Source of the DNA: Syncephalastrum monosporum B8922
Taxonomy: Eukaryota > Mucoromycota > Mucoromycetes > Mucorales > Syncephalastraceae
Reading direction: 5' to 3'
DNA length: 64,000 nucleotides
Assembly: GCA_000697355.1 (NCBI GenBank)
Contig: JNEN01000779.1
Location: 62,001 to 126,000, forward strand
Position 1 is the stretch's first letter; the number at the start of each line of letters is the position of its first letter. The notes under the pieces are model-generated. The model was not told where the DNA came from, did not search any database, and was given only the letters and a program-made list of their open reading frames with translations. Shown one piece after another: positions 37,426 to 49,698 of this stretch. Both the position numbers and the translations under genes were made by a program.

Positions 37426-39563
37426 TCATCGTCCGATAATGTTCTTCTCCTCGCTGGTGCGCCATGTAGCAGAATCCATACTACGTCCACCTGCTCTTCG
37501 CACGCCTTTGGCCATATCATGTGCTTGAAAGTATCCGATAAGGGACACGCTCATAATTGCAAGAATGATACATAAAGCGCTTACGGAAAATCCGGTATCT
37601 GTAAGAACGAGGGTAGGTGAGCGTCAAACTAGATGATTCTGGAGAGAACTTCTTACGATATCGAGGCGCATCTATGCAAGTGACGAATATACTTTGTGTT
37701 TACTACGACAAGCCTACTTTCATGGATCGCCTACCTGTCACAGGCCAGAGCACAAGCGGAGCCCAGAGCCACATCATAGACGAGCATGTATTCATGGTGG
37801 CTATCGCCAGCGCTCGAACACGGATATCCTTGGATATGACCTCGCTGGCCCATGTCATAATCACCTATTCCAACAGTGTGATCAGACTCCGTTCAAAACG
37901 ATCATGACAGCTTACCGAAGTCGTGGCACCAAGACCCACATGTGTACAAATAAAGGAAGCGTAAAGTAAACTGAAAGGCTGGACGAATAATGAAAGCATA
38001 CTGCACCCAAAGAGCGCCAGGAACATGGGGCAGAATACACACCAGAAGCGTGAGCGCATCCGATCACTGATAAATCCGTTACATAATCCAGCAGCCATCG
38101 TCAAAAGCGTATCTGGCTACGTACGAGAATCCCCATGTGAGACATACGGTATATGACATGTTCTTATCGCTTACTGTGCCAAGGAGATTTGCTGTAACAG
38201 CACCATAACCCAGTTTCTTTGCAACGATACCCATCACAGTGCAAGCACCCAGAGATATATGAATCGTCGCCCATGTGATGACAAAAAGATACATGTACTT
38301 GTTGCTCAATAAAGACCAGAGCGGCGAGGGTCCTACTCTTGATCCAGCCAGCCCTTGGGACCCCATCATGCTTGCTGTCATACCAGTATTTGGGCTGCTG
38401 CTACCCAGCCGTCGCATGGCAAGGTCTCTTTCCTACAGAAGCACTGTCGATAAAAAGCTATTAATAAGAAAATAGAGACAAACCTTTGCGTTCAGCCATG
38501 GAGTGTTGTGTGGATAATCTGGTAAGTTTTTCCGACCATACCAAGCGAGTACCAAAGTAAGGGAGGCGTCAAAAAGGAACATCCATCTCCATCTACACAT
38601 AGAATCGTACCAATGCCACTTAATACCAAATCTCTTCTAGGTCTTTATCCTTACTTACCCGCTGACACCTAAGGCACCATCCATTGTCTTAAGCATGACC
38701 ACTTGCACGATACCACTCACGCCGGCGCCAAGATAATGACAGATCGTGAGGAACGCCATTCGTTTCCCGAGCTCACGCTTAGTATACCATGTGCCGAGCA
38801 AAAACACAATCTATTGACGGACAAGAGATTTAGTCTTAAAGTGCTGCGAAGGACTTTGTGTGTGGTACCCCTGGGTAAAATCCAGCCTCGGCGAGACCGA
38901 GCAGGAAGCGAATCACGTATACAGACTGCACCGATTGTACGCATGCCATGGCAACGGTCAGTATAGACCATACAAACTCAAGGGCGGGTAGATAGCTTGA
39001 CGGATTCATTCTCGCCAGTAGCATATTGGAAGGTATCTGCATACTATGAAGGAGAGAACCGAAAAAGTAGGGGCGTTGAATACGAATAGGAAGCAATCTG
39101 GTGCAGCGTCCTTACGCGAGATAGCCAGACATGAACAGGACGCCCATCCAGTTATACTGAAGGCCAGTGATAGCCAGTTCTTCTTCCATACCACTGATGA
39201 AGGCACTGCCTGATTGATATGCTTATTAAATCAGAGAAGCATGCACGCGTTTCCAAATCAAATAGCACACTCAACGAGACGCGTACCTAGATTGTTGTTG
39301 TCAAGTGCTTTGACAAGGTTTCCTAGCATAGCAAAAAGTAATAGTTGTCTATCAAGACGATTGACGAGAGCCATCTCATGTTTAGGTTCGATGCTTGCAT
39401 CTTCACCACCAATCATCATGAGTGGTATGCCGCTGTCGTCGCCGTCTTGATGTAGATTGCCATCATGGCTATAACGCTGTCGAGTTGCGTCGTCTAAATC
39501 CGGAAGAATGCCGGTGCTAGTACTGCTGCTCCTGGAATGACGCGCATCTATCCGACTGGCCAT
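37426..39563 (-). CDS. MFS transporter, anion:cation symporter (Dal5/allantoate-permease) family
   Basis: Twelve-helix plasma-membrane carrier of the major facilitator superfamily. About eight exons. The cytosolic N-terminus MASRIDARHSRSSSTSTGIL is Ser-rich and charged. It continues MALVNRLDRQLLLFAMLGNL and VKALDNNNLG, the D..NNxG helix 1 motif of the ACS family. Then YNWMGVLFMSGYLA, MQIPSNMLLARMNPSSYLPA (helix 2-3), FLLGLAEAGFYPGV (helix 4-5 signature), and WRWMFLFDASLTLVLA; the second half begins PLWSLLSNKYMYLFVITWAT and includes NGFISDRMRSRF (helix 8-9 loop). The C-terminal exon reads DTGFSVSALCIILAIMSVSL and ends EEKNIIGR. Substrates of this family include allantoate, nicotinate and other carboxylates; the particular one cannot be predicted. 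Confidence 0.88.
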
Positions 39564-41728
39564 TGAAAGATGTGGTTTGGTATATTTTTATGCAGTGGAA
39601 GTAGGACTGAGAATATCAGCGCTTGGCGTTTCGGGACGCGCTCCTCACATTTTACTTTACACAGCCCCCTGTTGGTCGGTTAGACTATATTTAATGCTGC
39701 ATGAAGCGGAGGATGTTCGTAGGACTGAAAATTACGCTCATTCTTTGCAAGCCGAGAGTTTCCAAGACAAAAGGGTTACTACTTGTCTATAATGATTAAT
39801 CAGTCATATTTTATCCTTCATGTGGGACTCAGGCACGGTCAGAAACACATTATTTTCTTGTTCGGCGCTGTTGCGCGTATTTCAAACAATCACATTAACG
39901 CCTTCATTTCTCCATATTCTTTTTTGTTTACGCCCTATGGGAAGAGCGCCCATGTTTCGTGCATATTACTAGTAAACACGACGGAGCAGCATGGGTGCCT
40001 TCCGGGAAAACAAGAGGAACACCACCAAACCGTTTCAAGTCAGGTCTAAAAAAGAAACACACATTTGACGAAGTAATGTCAGCGATTTAAACTATAAACG
40101 AACTGTCAGAATGATGCCTTAAGTAGTAGCATTATATTGATAGTGCAAAATATACCATTAACAGTCTGCTTTAAGTATGCCCGGCTTACACACCTAGTAA
40201 TCATTTGTTACTAATGGCTTCCATCACCAAGCAATTATTCTTATTAAAGAAGTTCGATCGGTAATACATCAGCGAGAAAAAGAAATATCTCGTTGAACTC
40301 TCCTATGCTCGGGGTATAAGCACGACACTCACAATAGAAACTTGGCAGTGTCGAGCGGCTCGTCTTTTTCACCCGGAAATAAGGGCCCTAAAACAATATG
40401 AAAATTTATATGGATTCCTCACCCATATGCAAAGTTAAGACATACAGCGAAGCTCAGGAAGACAGGTCACAAAAACATGGCGGGGAATATTCTATGCTAA
40501 ACAGGCTCCCGAAACGGTTTAGGTCTTGCACTACCGTAGTTGGCAGAAAAAAGAAGTGACTGTCTTGTGCCACCACAAGTTTGCGTAACGGAGAGGAATT
40601 CATGTTCACTATAAAATGCAAACTTAATGTAGTCCTCTGCTTTGATATTCGCGATCATATGTAGAACATAGGCCCATCTTGGAAGATGAGTTTCGAAATC
40701 GCATCAATGCTGTCCGGTTTTCCTCACCATATACACCTGTACAAAACCCATAAGAGCAATTAAAATGGATTTAGCGAAGATAATACCTCACAGACTATGA
40801 CATTGATAATTCACGCAGATCATTGATCGTGTGTAGGGTCACTCTTCAGCACGGTCTGGTACGCTCATGGATCTTGGTTGATCGCATACCATTTGTGCTG
40901 TAGCACAATGAAATGGCCTGTCACCGCTTGGCGCGGAAAAACAACGAATCATCATACATACGCCTGCATCTAATATGATGTGCGACCAATCTTTTGGCGG
41001 GGAAATTCCAAGCGAGAGGTGACGCGTGAGCTCAGGTGAGGCAAACACGGTGTACATGGTAGCTTCGCGGCTGAAACACAGCGCGTCTTTCGTCGTCCTT
41101 GCTCATTAATTCATGGACAAAGGTATTTCCCAGATCAATCTTAGATAATTATCGGATCGCTCATTGGGGGAGGCGCCCATATGCCGTTCTTTTTATCTTT
41201 TTGTGCGGGGAGCAAAGAGGGAGGGACTAAAGACATAAGCACCCGCTTTCTTGCTTTGTGTACATGTATCGCGATTATCAAGCATCTCTGATGTAAAGGG
41301 GGAAAGGGATAAGAATCCATGGCGGAGCAAGTCCGGGCAGGGACGGTGGAAAATGGAAGGACATTTTAAAAGCGCGAGTGTGGAGAGATCGCCGTCGTTC
41401 AGAGACATTTGATTGGTTCGCTCTGGGACGGAACGCGCGGCCGATCATTCCCGCATGCAGCATCTAGCGTGTGGAGATAAGATGCAAGATGGGGTGGAAA
41501 CACCTTGGCTTTTAAGGTTTATACTCGTGCGCTCCACTCTCCATTTTTTACATGTGGCGATGTAAAATTACTCTTCCAAATACAAAGCAGTTGCAACCGA
41601 GACTAACCTCACCAAGCAAAAGTGATGCAAGTGTCTATTTAAGGTGCCTCGACTTCCCCACAATTATCAAATTTTTGAAACCCTTTTTCCCTGCAATTCA
41701 ATTTATTCTGGTTTTCAACGTCTTCGCA
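39564..41728. other. 2.2-kb intergenic region, no gene recognised
   Basis: Several short frames (for example 40839-41057 minus and 41193-41463 minus) read partly like protein but have no recognisable domain or consistent splice partners. The right end, from about 41470, is pyrimidine-rich and probably the promoter and leader of the small gene at 41729. Confidence 0.5.
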
Positions 41729-41929
41729 ATGCCTCCACCGGTCAAACCTTTGAACCTTTCCGGCGGTCAGTGGTATGTCATTACTCGATGGTCACCCTTC
41801 TTCTGCAAAAAAACACTAACACTATGATATATAATAGTAATCACTGTGGTCAGGTACATTGCATGCTATGGAAGCACAACTGCACCGATACTAACGATCT
41901 TCCCGTTTGTAGTACGGACATACGCGTAA
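41729..41929 (+). CDS. Tiny membrane protein, possibly F1Fo-ATP synthase subunit k-like
   Basis: Two exons (41729-41772 and 41854-41929, GTATGT donor, GTCAG acceptor) give 39 aa: MPPPVKPLNLSGGQW then YIACYGSTTAPILTIFPFVV and RTYA. It has a proline-rich start and one hydrophobic helix. The pattern LSGGQWYIACYGSTTA recalls the conserved segment of DAPIT/Atp19-type ATP synthase subunit k (a glycine-containing loop, then a YGS or LGT turn and one helix), but the similarity is short. The stop overlaps a GTAAGT donor-like sequence (GCGTAAGT), so a longer spliced form is possible. The phase at the intron supports it being a real gene; the identity is a guess. Confidence 0.35.
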
Positions 41930-43428
41930 GTCGTGTGCTCTTCTGCGATCCAAATAATCATCTTCCGCTTCAACGCCAACATACCGCAATCTTACGCTCC
42001 TTCCATCACTCTCTTTGAGTTGTTATTTCTGCACATATGTTCTTTTTCCTCTACTTTATACCACACGTAACTGTATTCTTTGGTGCTCTTTGTACATATT
42101 TGCTACATACGACGATGTTAGGCTTCTTTATTCCACAGTGCTTCTTTTCAACTTTCTCGAATCCGTTTGCAAAATCTCTTCTCTATGCAATTCACAAAAG
42201 TTCTCATACTTTTTTTTTCTTTCTCCCGCCAGAGCAATTAGGTCCTGCTATTAGAAATGCAATAAAACCACACATAGCGCTATGTACCCCACATACATGC
42301 AGTTTCATTGCAGACGTACTTTTTTGTTGTGTTTGTTGTGGCACGTTAAAGCGGTTCCCCTCCCTGGCCTAATAAATTAGACGTTATTGGTGGGCCCAGA
42401 GACGAAGAGCTAGAAAAATCCCCTGTATTTTCTCACCTCCTCAAGCTGTACCACCGGTAACATTGGCAGGCGTCATTATAACCAATACATTCGAAACAAC
42501 AAGTGACGTTGATCTTATGTATGTTACACGAAGGAGCCAAAGCAAAGCTGTTCCGCGGTCCCGCCAAGCTAAAATAAACAATTTGTTAGGCACTTGCCGG
42601 CCAGAAGCACACGATTCCACAGGATGCATCAGTCCATATTCGTACGGAAATCTTTTGTACTGGGTACGACCAACAAACGCGTGATCGTTTTGCTTTCTTG
42701 TTTAGCTCACGTTATATGTACGTGTCTTGCTGGCAAAAACTCACCCTTACTCCTGCATATATACAGTCTAGCAGGGCACACATGTCAGTGGAGTACATAC
42801 GCACTGCTCGTCTGTGCAGTCTTTGTCCAAATAGTCTGAAGGGAAACGATCCAGAGGTTTATGCGAGTATGCCAGACGTGAGTACTACAAATCAATGCTC
42901 CATAAAAACAGCTTTGGATGACACACACCATCCATCTGATAACAAATTCTAATTACATGTTCATGAGAGATTTCGTCAGTCGTTGACATGACTGCATATA
43001 TTTGTGTACCCTCACCGGGACATCGGTCAGTCATAGATTCCACAAATTTTGCAACAAGGCAATAGAGCAAACAAATTTATTCCCCAGAAATACAAGAGCT
43101 CCATATGCCAATAATATACTCTCTCACAAGGCAGTGGCGCCGTAGTCTAAAAGCCATACCAATAAGAGCTCTATAGTATATGGCGCTCCAATACCGAGCA
43201 TCAGAAAGATTACGAGTCCTGCTTTTTATGTTAAAATGAAAATCACGCGTTGATGATATAGAAAATAAGCACCAGAGTTTTCGGAAATGTTAGATACACT
43301 TTTATGTCAGCTTATAGCACTGTGTATACTCTTTGATGCATTACGTTAATGGTTGAGGCATATCGAGAGCCAAGATAATATTAAAAGTGGTTTTTACTGT
43401 AGGATTGATACCGCAGGAACATATCAGT
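41930..43428. other. 1.5-kb intergenic region, nothing recognised
   Basis: AT-rich, with T-rich frames (42015-42372) that look like untranslated or spacer DNA. No RNA gene or repeat was found by eye. Confidence 0.55.
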
Positions 43429-45097
43429 TTAAATGAGTTCCAAGTACCTCTCCAGCTCGTAAGTCGTCACTGCCTCCTGCCACAGGTTCCATTCATGTCT
43501 CCGTGTCTTGCAATAGTGCGTGACAAACTCATCGCCCAGTACCTGACGCGCAATGGACCCTTTGGCTTCCATAGCCAACATAGCTTCCAGTAGTGATTTG
43601 GGCAATGTTTCACCGGCGTTGTCCTTCTTGCTCAGATCCATAGCCGTGACAGGAAGTGTCTGATTAGTAGTAATCCCCCAGAAACCGCACCGAAGAACGG
43701 CGGCAATGGCCAGGTGAGGATTGATATCCGCGCCACCTACTCTCTGCAAGATTGAAAAAGGTCGAAATCAATATTAACTTTGCATTGTAGTGTGAAGTCA
43801 TCTTGTATCATACCATTTCAAGACGTGTGGCAGCAGGCGAAGACACAGGTGGCACAATCACGCGCACTGCACCTGCTCGATTCTCAATGCCCCACGATAC
43901 ATCTTGAGGTGCGAACCATTTACGTGTCAGGCGTTTGTAGCTTGCATTGTATCGTGAGTGGTGAGTTGCCTGACAAGCCCACAATGCATCATGTGTTCAC
44001 AAAGTTTTAAATCGTACCTGTTCACGGTGGGAGCCAGGATGGCCATGATGCTCGGCAGGCCACGGAGGACACCGGCAAGGAAGGCCACCATGGTCTTGCT
44101 CATATTGGGTATCTCGGATTTCTGGTCCTCCGTCCATGGATAAAACGCGTTTTTACCTTCCTTGTCCTTAAGACTGAAATGGATATGGCCTGAGCAGCCA
44201 GCCTTGTCCGCATACGGCTTGGCCATGAATGAGGCCATGAATCCATGCTTCAGCGCAATCTGTTTCATACAAGTCTTGAAGAGTGTCGCGCGATCGCCTG
44301 CTTCACCAGCTTCTGTGTACGCGATCGCCGCTTCAAAAACGCCGGGACCCGTCTCCGTATGCCAGCTTTCGATAGGTACGTTGAATTCATGCAGCCAGTC
44401 AAAGGCCTTGTAGTAAAACTCTTGTCTCTGAGTTGGTCGAAGTAAAGAGTAACCACAACCCCCCAGCCAGAGAGGCTTAAGGTCATGATAGCCCTTGTCG
44501 GCCGCCGTTTCGCTTGTTTCTAAGAAGTTCCAAACAAATATCAGCTGAGATTGCAACGACGATAGCACCAAGCGCGCACCTTGAAAGCAGAAAAATTCAT
44601 ACTCTACGCCACAATATGCGGTCATGCTAAGTTGTTGAGCGTAGTCACCTATAACACCTTGCAGCAGAGAACGCGGGCAAGCATAGAATCGCTCATAGTT
44701 CTTGGGATTCACCAGGTGCGCCAGAAAAAAAGGCACATTATCTTCCCACGGTATGCGACGGTACGAGGTAAGGTCGATTTTCGCGATCAAATCAGGGAAC
44801 TCGCACTCCTCGCCTGCAAACTCGACGTCCGTTGTGTAGGGAGTGTCATGAAGGTCCCAACCGAAAACAACTGAGCAGAACCCTAAAGATAGGAAAACAT
44901 CAGTGAAATCACCCTTCCCCAAATGGCTGCCACTGACCAAAGCCGTCTTCTATCACTTGCAAGAATTTATCCTTGTGGATGACCTTGCCGGCGAGAGCGC
45001 CATCGATATCCACAATGGCTACTTTGACCCGTATATCATCTTGGAGCAATTTAGATATATTATCAAGTGTCGCGGTAGCAGGTTTATCGGCAGTCAT
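43429..45097 (-). CDS. Glutamine-synthetase-like (type I / FluG-lengsin-like) ligase
   Basis: ATP-dependent amine ligase of the glutamine synthetase superfamily, class I-like rather than the short eukaryotic type II enzyme. About five exons, roughly 450 aa. N-terminal beta-grasp: DDIRVKVAIVDIDGALAGKV. Catalytic domain: SVVFGWDLHDTPYT, IPWEDNVPFFLAHL, VEYEFFCF (metal ligands), ESWHTETGPGVFEAAIAYTE, GHIHFSLKDKEGKNAF (the H-I-H motif), then splice to YNASYKRLTRKWFAPQDVSW and ENRAGAVRVIVPP, and GGADINPHLAIAAVL. The C-terminus ends TTYELERYLELI. Fungal proteins of this kind are FluG- or gamma-glutamyl-polyamine-ligase-like; the amine substrate is not evident. ATG 45097 starts MTADKPATATLDN; an upstream start in the same frame would add a hydrophobic leader without support. 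Confidence 0.9.
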
Positions 45098-46859
45098 GGT
45101 GAACAAAGAAGAGAAGAAAGATACGGAAACAGCTGACAGCAAGAGCGTAAAGAGGATATCGGTGTTACACAATCATATCCGGTACTGTGACACAAATCCC
45201 GCGCGTACGCGGAGGTGGGTCAGCATCCGCAGCAGGGTGCTGGGGCATGCATGCATGCCTGGGCGCCATCACGATTTCCTTCCCTTGATCGGCTCCATCA
45301 TTCTATCTTGAAGCCCTACGCCTATACATATACTTGGACATTGAAGAGCTGATGAGCTCATGCTGTTTATGTGTTTCGGCCAGTCCAGCTAAATCGGGAA
45401 TTCAGTAACCACTGCGCGTGTTCTCTGTAGCTTGAATAGAGTCGGGGTACGTGGGAGAAGAAATATAAGCCGAGTATGTAGATCGAGTCTGCTATACATT
45501 GTAAAAGAGATGACGGAGGGTTGTATTTTTGGGCCATGAAGACATTAGGCACATTAGCGTCAGAGAGCTTGAATAATAAGGTTATGCTAGCGCAAAGTAT
45601 AGACCTGAGAGTATTTAGATAGACGCTCCTCGTACCTATGTAGCAGCGCGAAATACACAGCTGACAAGTTTACTTCGAATCTGTCGTTCTATTCCACGCA
45701 GACTACTGTATTAACCCTGTCACCAGAGGCAGGCTTCATTATATTAATTCTTGTGCATATACAGATTTCACGTTTCCCTATCACGCCCACTTGCAAAACT
45801 TTTTGGATCCCGTTCACGCCCAATTTACAAATATGGTATCGAATGACGCCAAGCATGACGGTCAATGCGAACCATGTTTACGGTCATACAAGCACCGCAG
45901 TGAATCTGGACTGACAGGGGGGAGGGGTTATTTAAGATGCGTGATATCTCATTTTGATACTCTTACAGCTACTTCCATGTAAAACAATATTGTCAGACGA
46001 GTCTAAGTATGTGCCTTAAGGGAAGAACGACAACGTTTGCCACGTCAGCATGGGATTTTCCATTTTCAATGATACACACAAAGAACACAGCGCGTGTGGT
46101 ACAAATCATGTTTAAAAGTACTGTCTAAGTACAAACTTGAAGAAACGTCTGGGTGGCTATGTAGTGTTACGCTCAACAGGATCCGTCATTGTGGGCTAGT
46201 CTAATATCATATCACCCAGGGGTCTGTTCGAGCGACTGCACTGCCGCCGCACATCATTAATGCGTAACAGGGGCTCACCCCCATACCGTACTTTCTGGCT
46301 TCTACCTTCTTCAGAATCTGAACGATCTTTATGCAAGTACAATCTCATCATTGTGCACTAGAGCTTGGTTAAATATATTATGAAATTGTTGCATCTACGT
46401 CTTAGCAAGTTATCCGTGATGAAGTAAAGCAAAGATCATCAGTATTATCAGAGGTATTTCGTTATCACTCGTTAGGCGAGAGTAATTGCGGAGAAAGACT
46501 CTGGGAAAAAATGCATATGCATATATAGAGAATATCCTGAGTAGCTTTATCACTTCGAAGATAATCAAAAGTGTGGCCTTGCTCAACGATGCATTTGTCT
46601 ATTAAATGTGAAGACCGAGACAAGCTATTAGATGCATTGGTACCAGATAACCATTGGCTGCACTGATGTATACTTTGGAATGCTAGGCATAATTGACAGA
46701 AGGAAGCCACCCGCGAAATTAGCGCATGGTAAGCGGCCCCCTGCCAAGAAAAAGACGCAGGCACTCCTCATATCTTATTGGAGACTAGAAGTTCTTATGG
46801 GTGTATTTGCAAGACAGGTACAGGTAAAGTGGTGCTGAATAGAAGGGTATAAGAGTACT
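45098..46859. other. 1.8-kb intergenic region, nothing recognised
   Basis: It includes a small palindromic run near 45246-45259 (GCATGCATGCATGC). Open frames are short. No domain, tRNA or transposon end recognised. Confidence 0.55.
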
Positions 46860-48415
46860 TTATACAAGAGGACGGTAAAGGCGCTTTTTCATGATAGCCC
46901 AGGTAACGGTCATGCTACACAGAGCTGCAACAACAATGCCGATCACGAATGTCCCACGAAAGCAAGATACGCCGTGGCAGTAGTGATCTCCCTGTCGGCG
47001 TGCTTCTCGATCATACAGGAAACCAGCCAAGACACTGAAGAGCTGGCTACTCACTGCGGGGGCATACATCAACCAACCCCTACAAAATTCCGTGTGGCAA
47101 TCGGTTCAGTTTTCTGACAGCGTCATTGCATTTTGAGAAACTCACCAGTTGCGAGCAAAGACTTCGGTTCCAAATTCGCTAGTCGCCGACGGTGCAACTC
47201 CAAACACAGTACCATAAGCGATAGCGACCATGACCGTACAGGGCATTAATGCTTCTTGGACGGATACGGCTGTGACGAGATATACCAGACTCAGCAATAA
47301 ACCGATGCATGCGCCCAAAAAGATCCAAAGCCGATGAATACCAAAGCGTTGCTTGAGGATATCGCTGGCCGTTCCAAGGAGAGCGCGTGCCGCGCAGTTG
47401 GATAGACTAAAGACCGAGACGTGCATGTTTCGTAAATGCTGTGGGTTTCCAGTATGAGGTGACGCGAGTGACATGAGGATTTGACCAATCCCGGCCAGAT
47501 AGACGTAGCCAAGTCCAAGCACGATAAACAGGACAGAGAAAAGGGCAAAACCCACTGGGTCTGCAAACAAGCCGAGCCCAGAGATATGAGGCTCTTCCAC
47601 CATGGCGACAGTCAAAAGTGGCTGCCGTTCCTCCACGTCCTGCGCGGAGGAGTGACGAGTGCTACGCTCGGAGGAAGGGGTATCGACTGGTGTCAATGGG
47701 CCTAAAAAGAAAGAACCCACGATCATGCCGCCTGCCATAGCGATCGACATGAACATTAGAAAACCGTAGGTTTGATCGTCCATATCAGTCTCCTCAGGAA
47801 AGAAGACATCGTCGATCTGGGAAAAGACAACACCGCAGAGTCCCAGAGCAGCGCTGGCCATGCCCATGCTCATTCCGCGATGTGATTTAAAGTTGTGCGA
47901 CTAGAAGTACATGAGGAGTCGGCCTCTGCCGTGGTATCTTTGTCGGCTTTACCTGAGAATCGAGTGCACACAGATAAGCCATAGCACCACCCATACCGAA
48001 TAGAACGAGGTAGATAGCACATAGGCCCACGCTCGATGGAAGATGACCTGCATACGTTTGGGCGAGCATGAACGGACCTCCGAAAACGAAGATGGCCGCG
48101 AGTCGAAGCGTACTGTAGTAGAATCCAACACATCTTGTGTCAATATGAAGGAAGTCAACGTACAAATCAATAAAAGCGCGCTTGCCTTTTTATGCCAAAA
48201 TGCTCAATGATCCAAGCAATGAGCGGTCCCGAAAAGGACACGCCGATAAAGCTGGCCGTGCTGACAAGACTGTTCTGCAGCGCGGACCAGCCAAATTTGG
48301 CGGTGAGCGATGTCCCGAAGGTTGGATAAACGTATTGGGGACCTGACATGTTCGCCACAAGCAGTGCTGCCAGAAACGAGAGGGTCAGTACAGCCCGTGT
48401 TGGCCTTTCGAACAT
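46860..48415 (-). CDS. MFS transporter, nodulin-like / Mch1-type
   Basis: Twelve-helix carrier of the nodulin-like branch of the MFS (yeast Mch1 is a vacuolar member without proven monocarboxylate transport). About four exons. The N-terminus MFERPTRAVLTLSFLAALLV leads into the helix 1-2 region ANMSGPQYVYPTFGTSLTAK and GWSALQNSLVSTASF. Later GLCAIYLVLFGMGGAMAYLC, then SHNFKSHRGMSMGMASAALG, a hydrophilic central loop (TPSSERSTRHSSAQDVEERQ), MHVSVFSLSNCAARALLGTA, SDILKQRFG, and PSATSEFGTEVFARNWGWLM. It ends with a cysteine pair in DHYCHGVSCFRGTFV before the last helix and MKKRLYRPLV. The organisation fits Mch1-like proteins; substrate and membrane are unknown. Confidence 0.87.
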
Positions 48416-48822
48416 GATGATAAGCGAGTAGGGAGAAAGCGGGAGGGCAGGATGAGGTAGGAAGAAAAGCGGGTAAGGGAGAGAAGGAAGAGAGAGAGAA
48501 GGAGGAGCTGGAATTCATGTCTGGTGAACGGGACGTTGTTTAAAAATGCAGAAAGCTAATCCAATGAACGAAACCTTTACCCGATAACAGACACATGGAG
48601 CAAGTGTGTGTTGATTTGTTCATTCTTTGTGGATCCATCAAGACACGTGGCTGTCGTGTATTTCTTAGTGTATGTCCTTCTGATGATCTCTTTTTTCTCC
48701 TTCTTGCTATCACACCATCAATGTTGTGGAATATTGACGCACCTGGATGGGTCACGCTGACTTTTTTTTGTCCTCAGAAACGGTCAGCGGGTAATTAAAG
48801 GCTTTCATATACCCTGCCCACA
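48416..48822. other. Divergent promoter region
   Basis: About 400 bp between the MFS gene (-) and the mitochondrial orphan (+). A purine-rich run (GGAAG/GAGAGAG, 48430-48510) lies directly upstream of the MFS start. No gene recognised. Confidence 0.5.
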
Positions 48823-49672
48823 ATGTTTGGCATACGAAGAGCTTTGCAATGCGTTGCCAGCCGACGACTGATCCACACCTCCGTCCGTGCACGCACACCG
48901 AATCAGGATCACAAGATGGATGACATCATGATCCCTGGCCAGTATCTCAAATACTTCAAATCAAGGTCGAGATCAAGGAAAGGTCTCGATGATAAAGTAA
49001 GCACCCGAGATCCCTAGTACCCCAAAGGAACGACTATAACGCCAAACAAATGAAAACCAGTTATCCCGGCCAGCAGCTACGATTATGGCCCTCGAGCGTG
49101 TCCGGACCGTACGAGCCCGAACACCTTCGGACGGGGACAAGGCTCCTTCCAGACAACAAATGCAAATGGCAACCCGCATCCGGCGAGGTATCAATAACAT
49201 GTGCGCAATTGAGCCTCTACCAACTTCCTTGGTAACCCCCACTTGGATACAAATACGCGATGTAAGTAAATAAACAACTCGTCCCGAAATCGAAGGACAC
49301 AAAGCAAAAAATTAACAGTAAAAACAAATAGATCAAAGTAGCGCGAAACCTTCGCACATGTAGTATATGGTATGAACCACTCTCGGCTAAAAAACATGAA
49401 AGGGTAAGAGATGCGCCGAAAAAAGAAAAACAAATCAAGGCATCACCGTGGCTCAATATGCTTCTGAACAGGGCGAAGTCTTCCGAGCCATGAACCAACA
49501 CGCATTACGACTCTCCAACCTGATCCGCGTACACAGCGGTGCACAGCAGCTGGAAACCGTCAAATTTATACCGGATACAAAGACACATGAGCTCGAAAGG
49601 ATTTATGATGCTCTTGCGGCCGAAGAAGAGAAAGAGGGCAAGGGAAAGGAGAAGCACAATGATGAACGATAG
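48823..49672 (+). CDS. Putative mitochondrial protein of unknown function
   Basis: Not recognised with certainty. Three exons. MFGIRRALQCVASRRLIHTS is a typical mitochondrial presequence. Exon 1 ends after GLDDK; exon 2 (from about 49054) begins LSRPAATIMALERVRTVRAR and ends TPTWIQIRD at a consensus GTAAGT donor; exon 3 starts near 49401 (GKRCAEKRKTNQG) and continues AQYASEQGEVFRAMNQHALR, ending in a charged tail EEEKEGKGKEKHNDER. The result is about 210 aa, basic in the middle, compatible with a small mitochondrial ribosomal or RNA-associated protein. The exon 3 acceptor was chosen because only it keeps frame. Confidence 0.55.
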
Positions 49673-49698
49673 GAAATCAGGGAAAGACAGTCTAAGCT

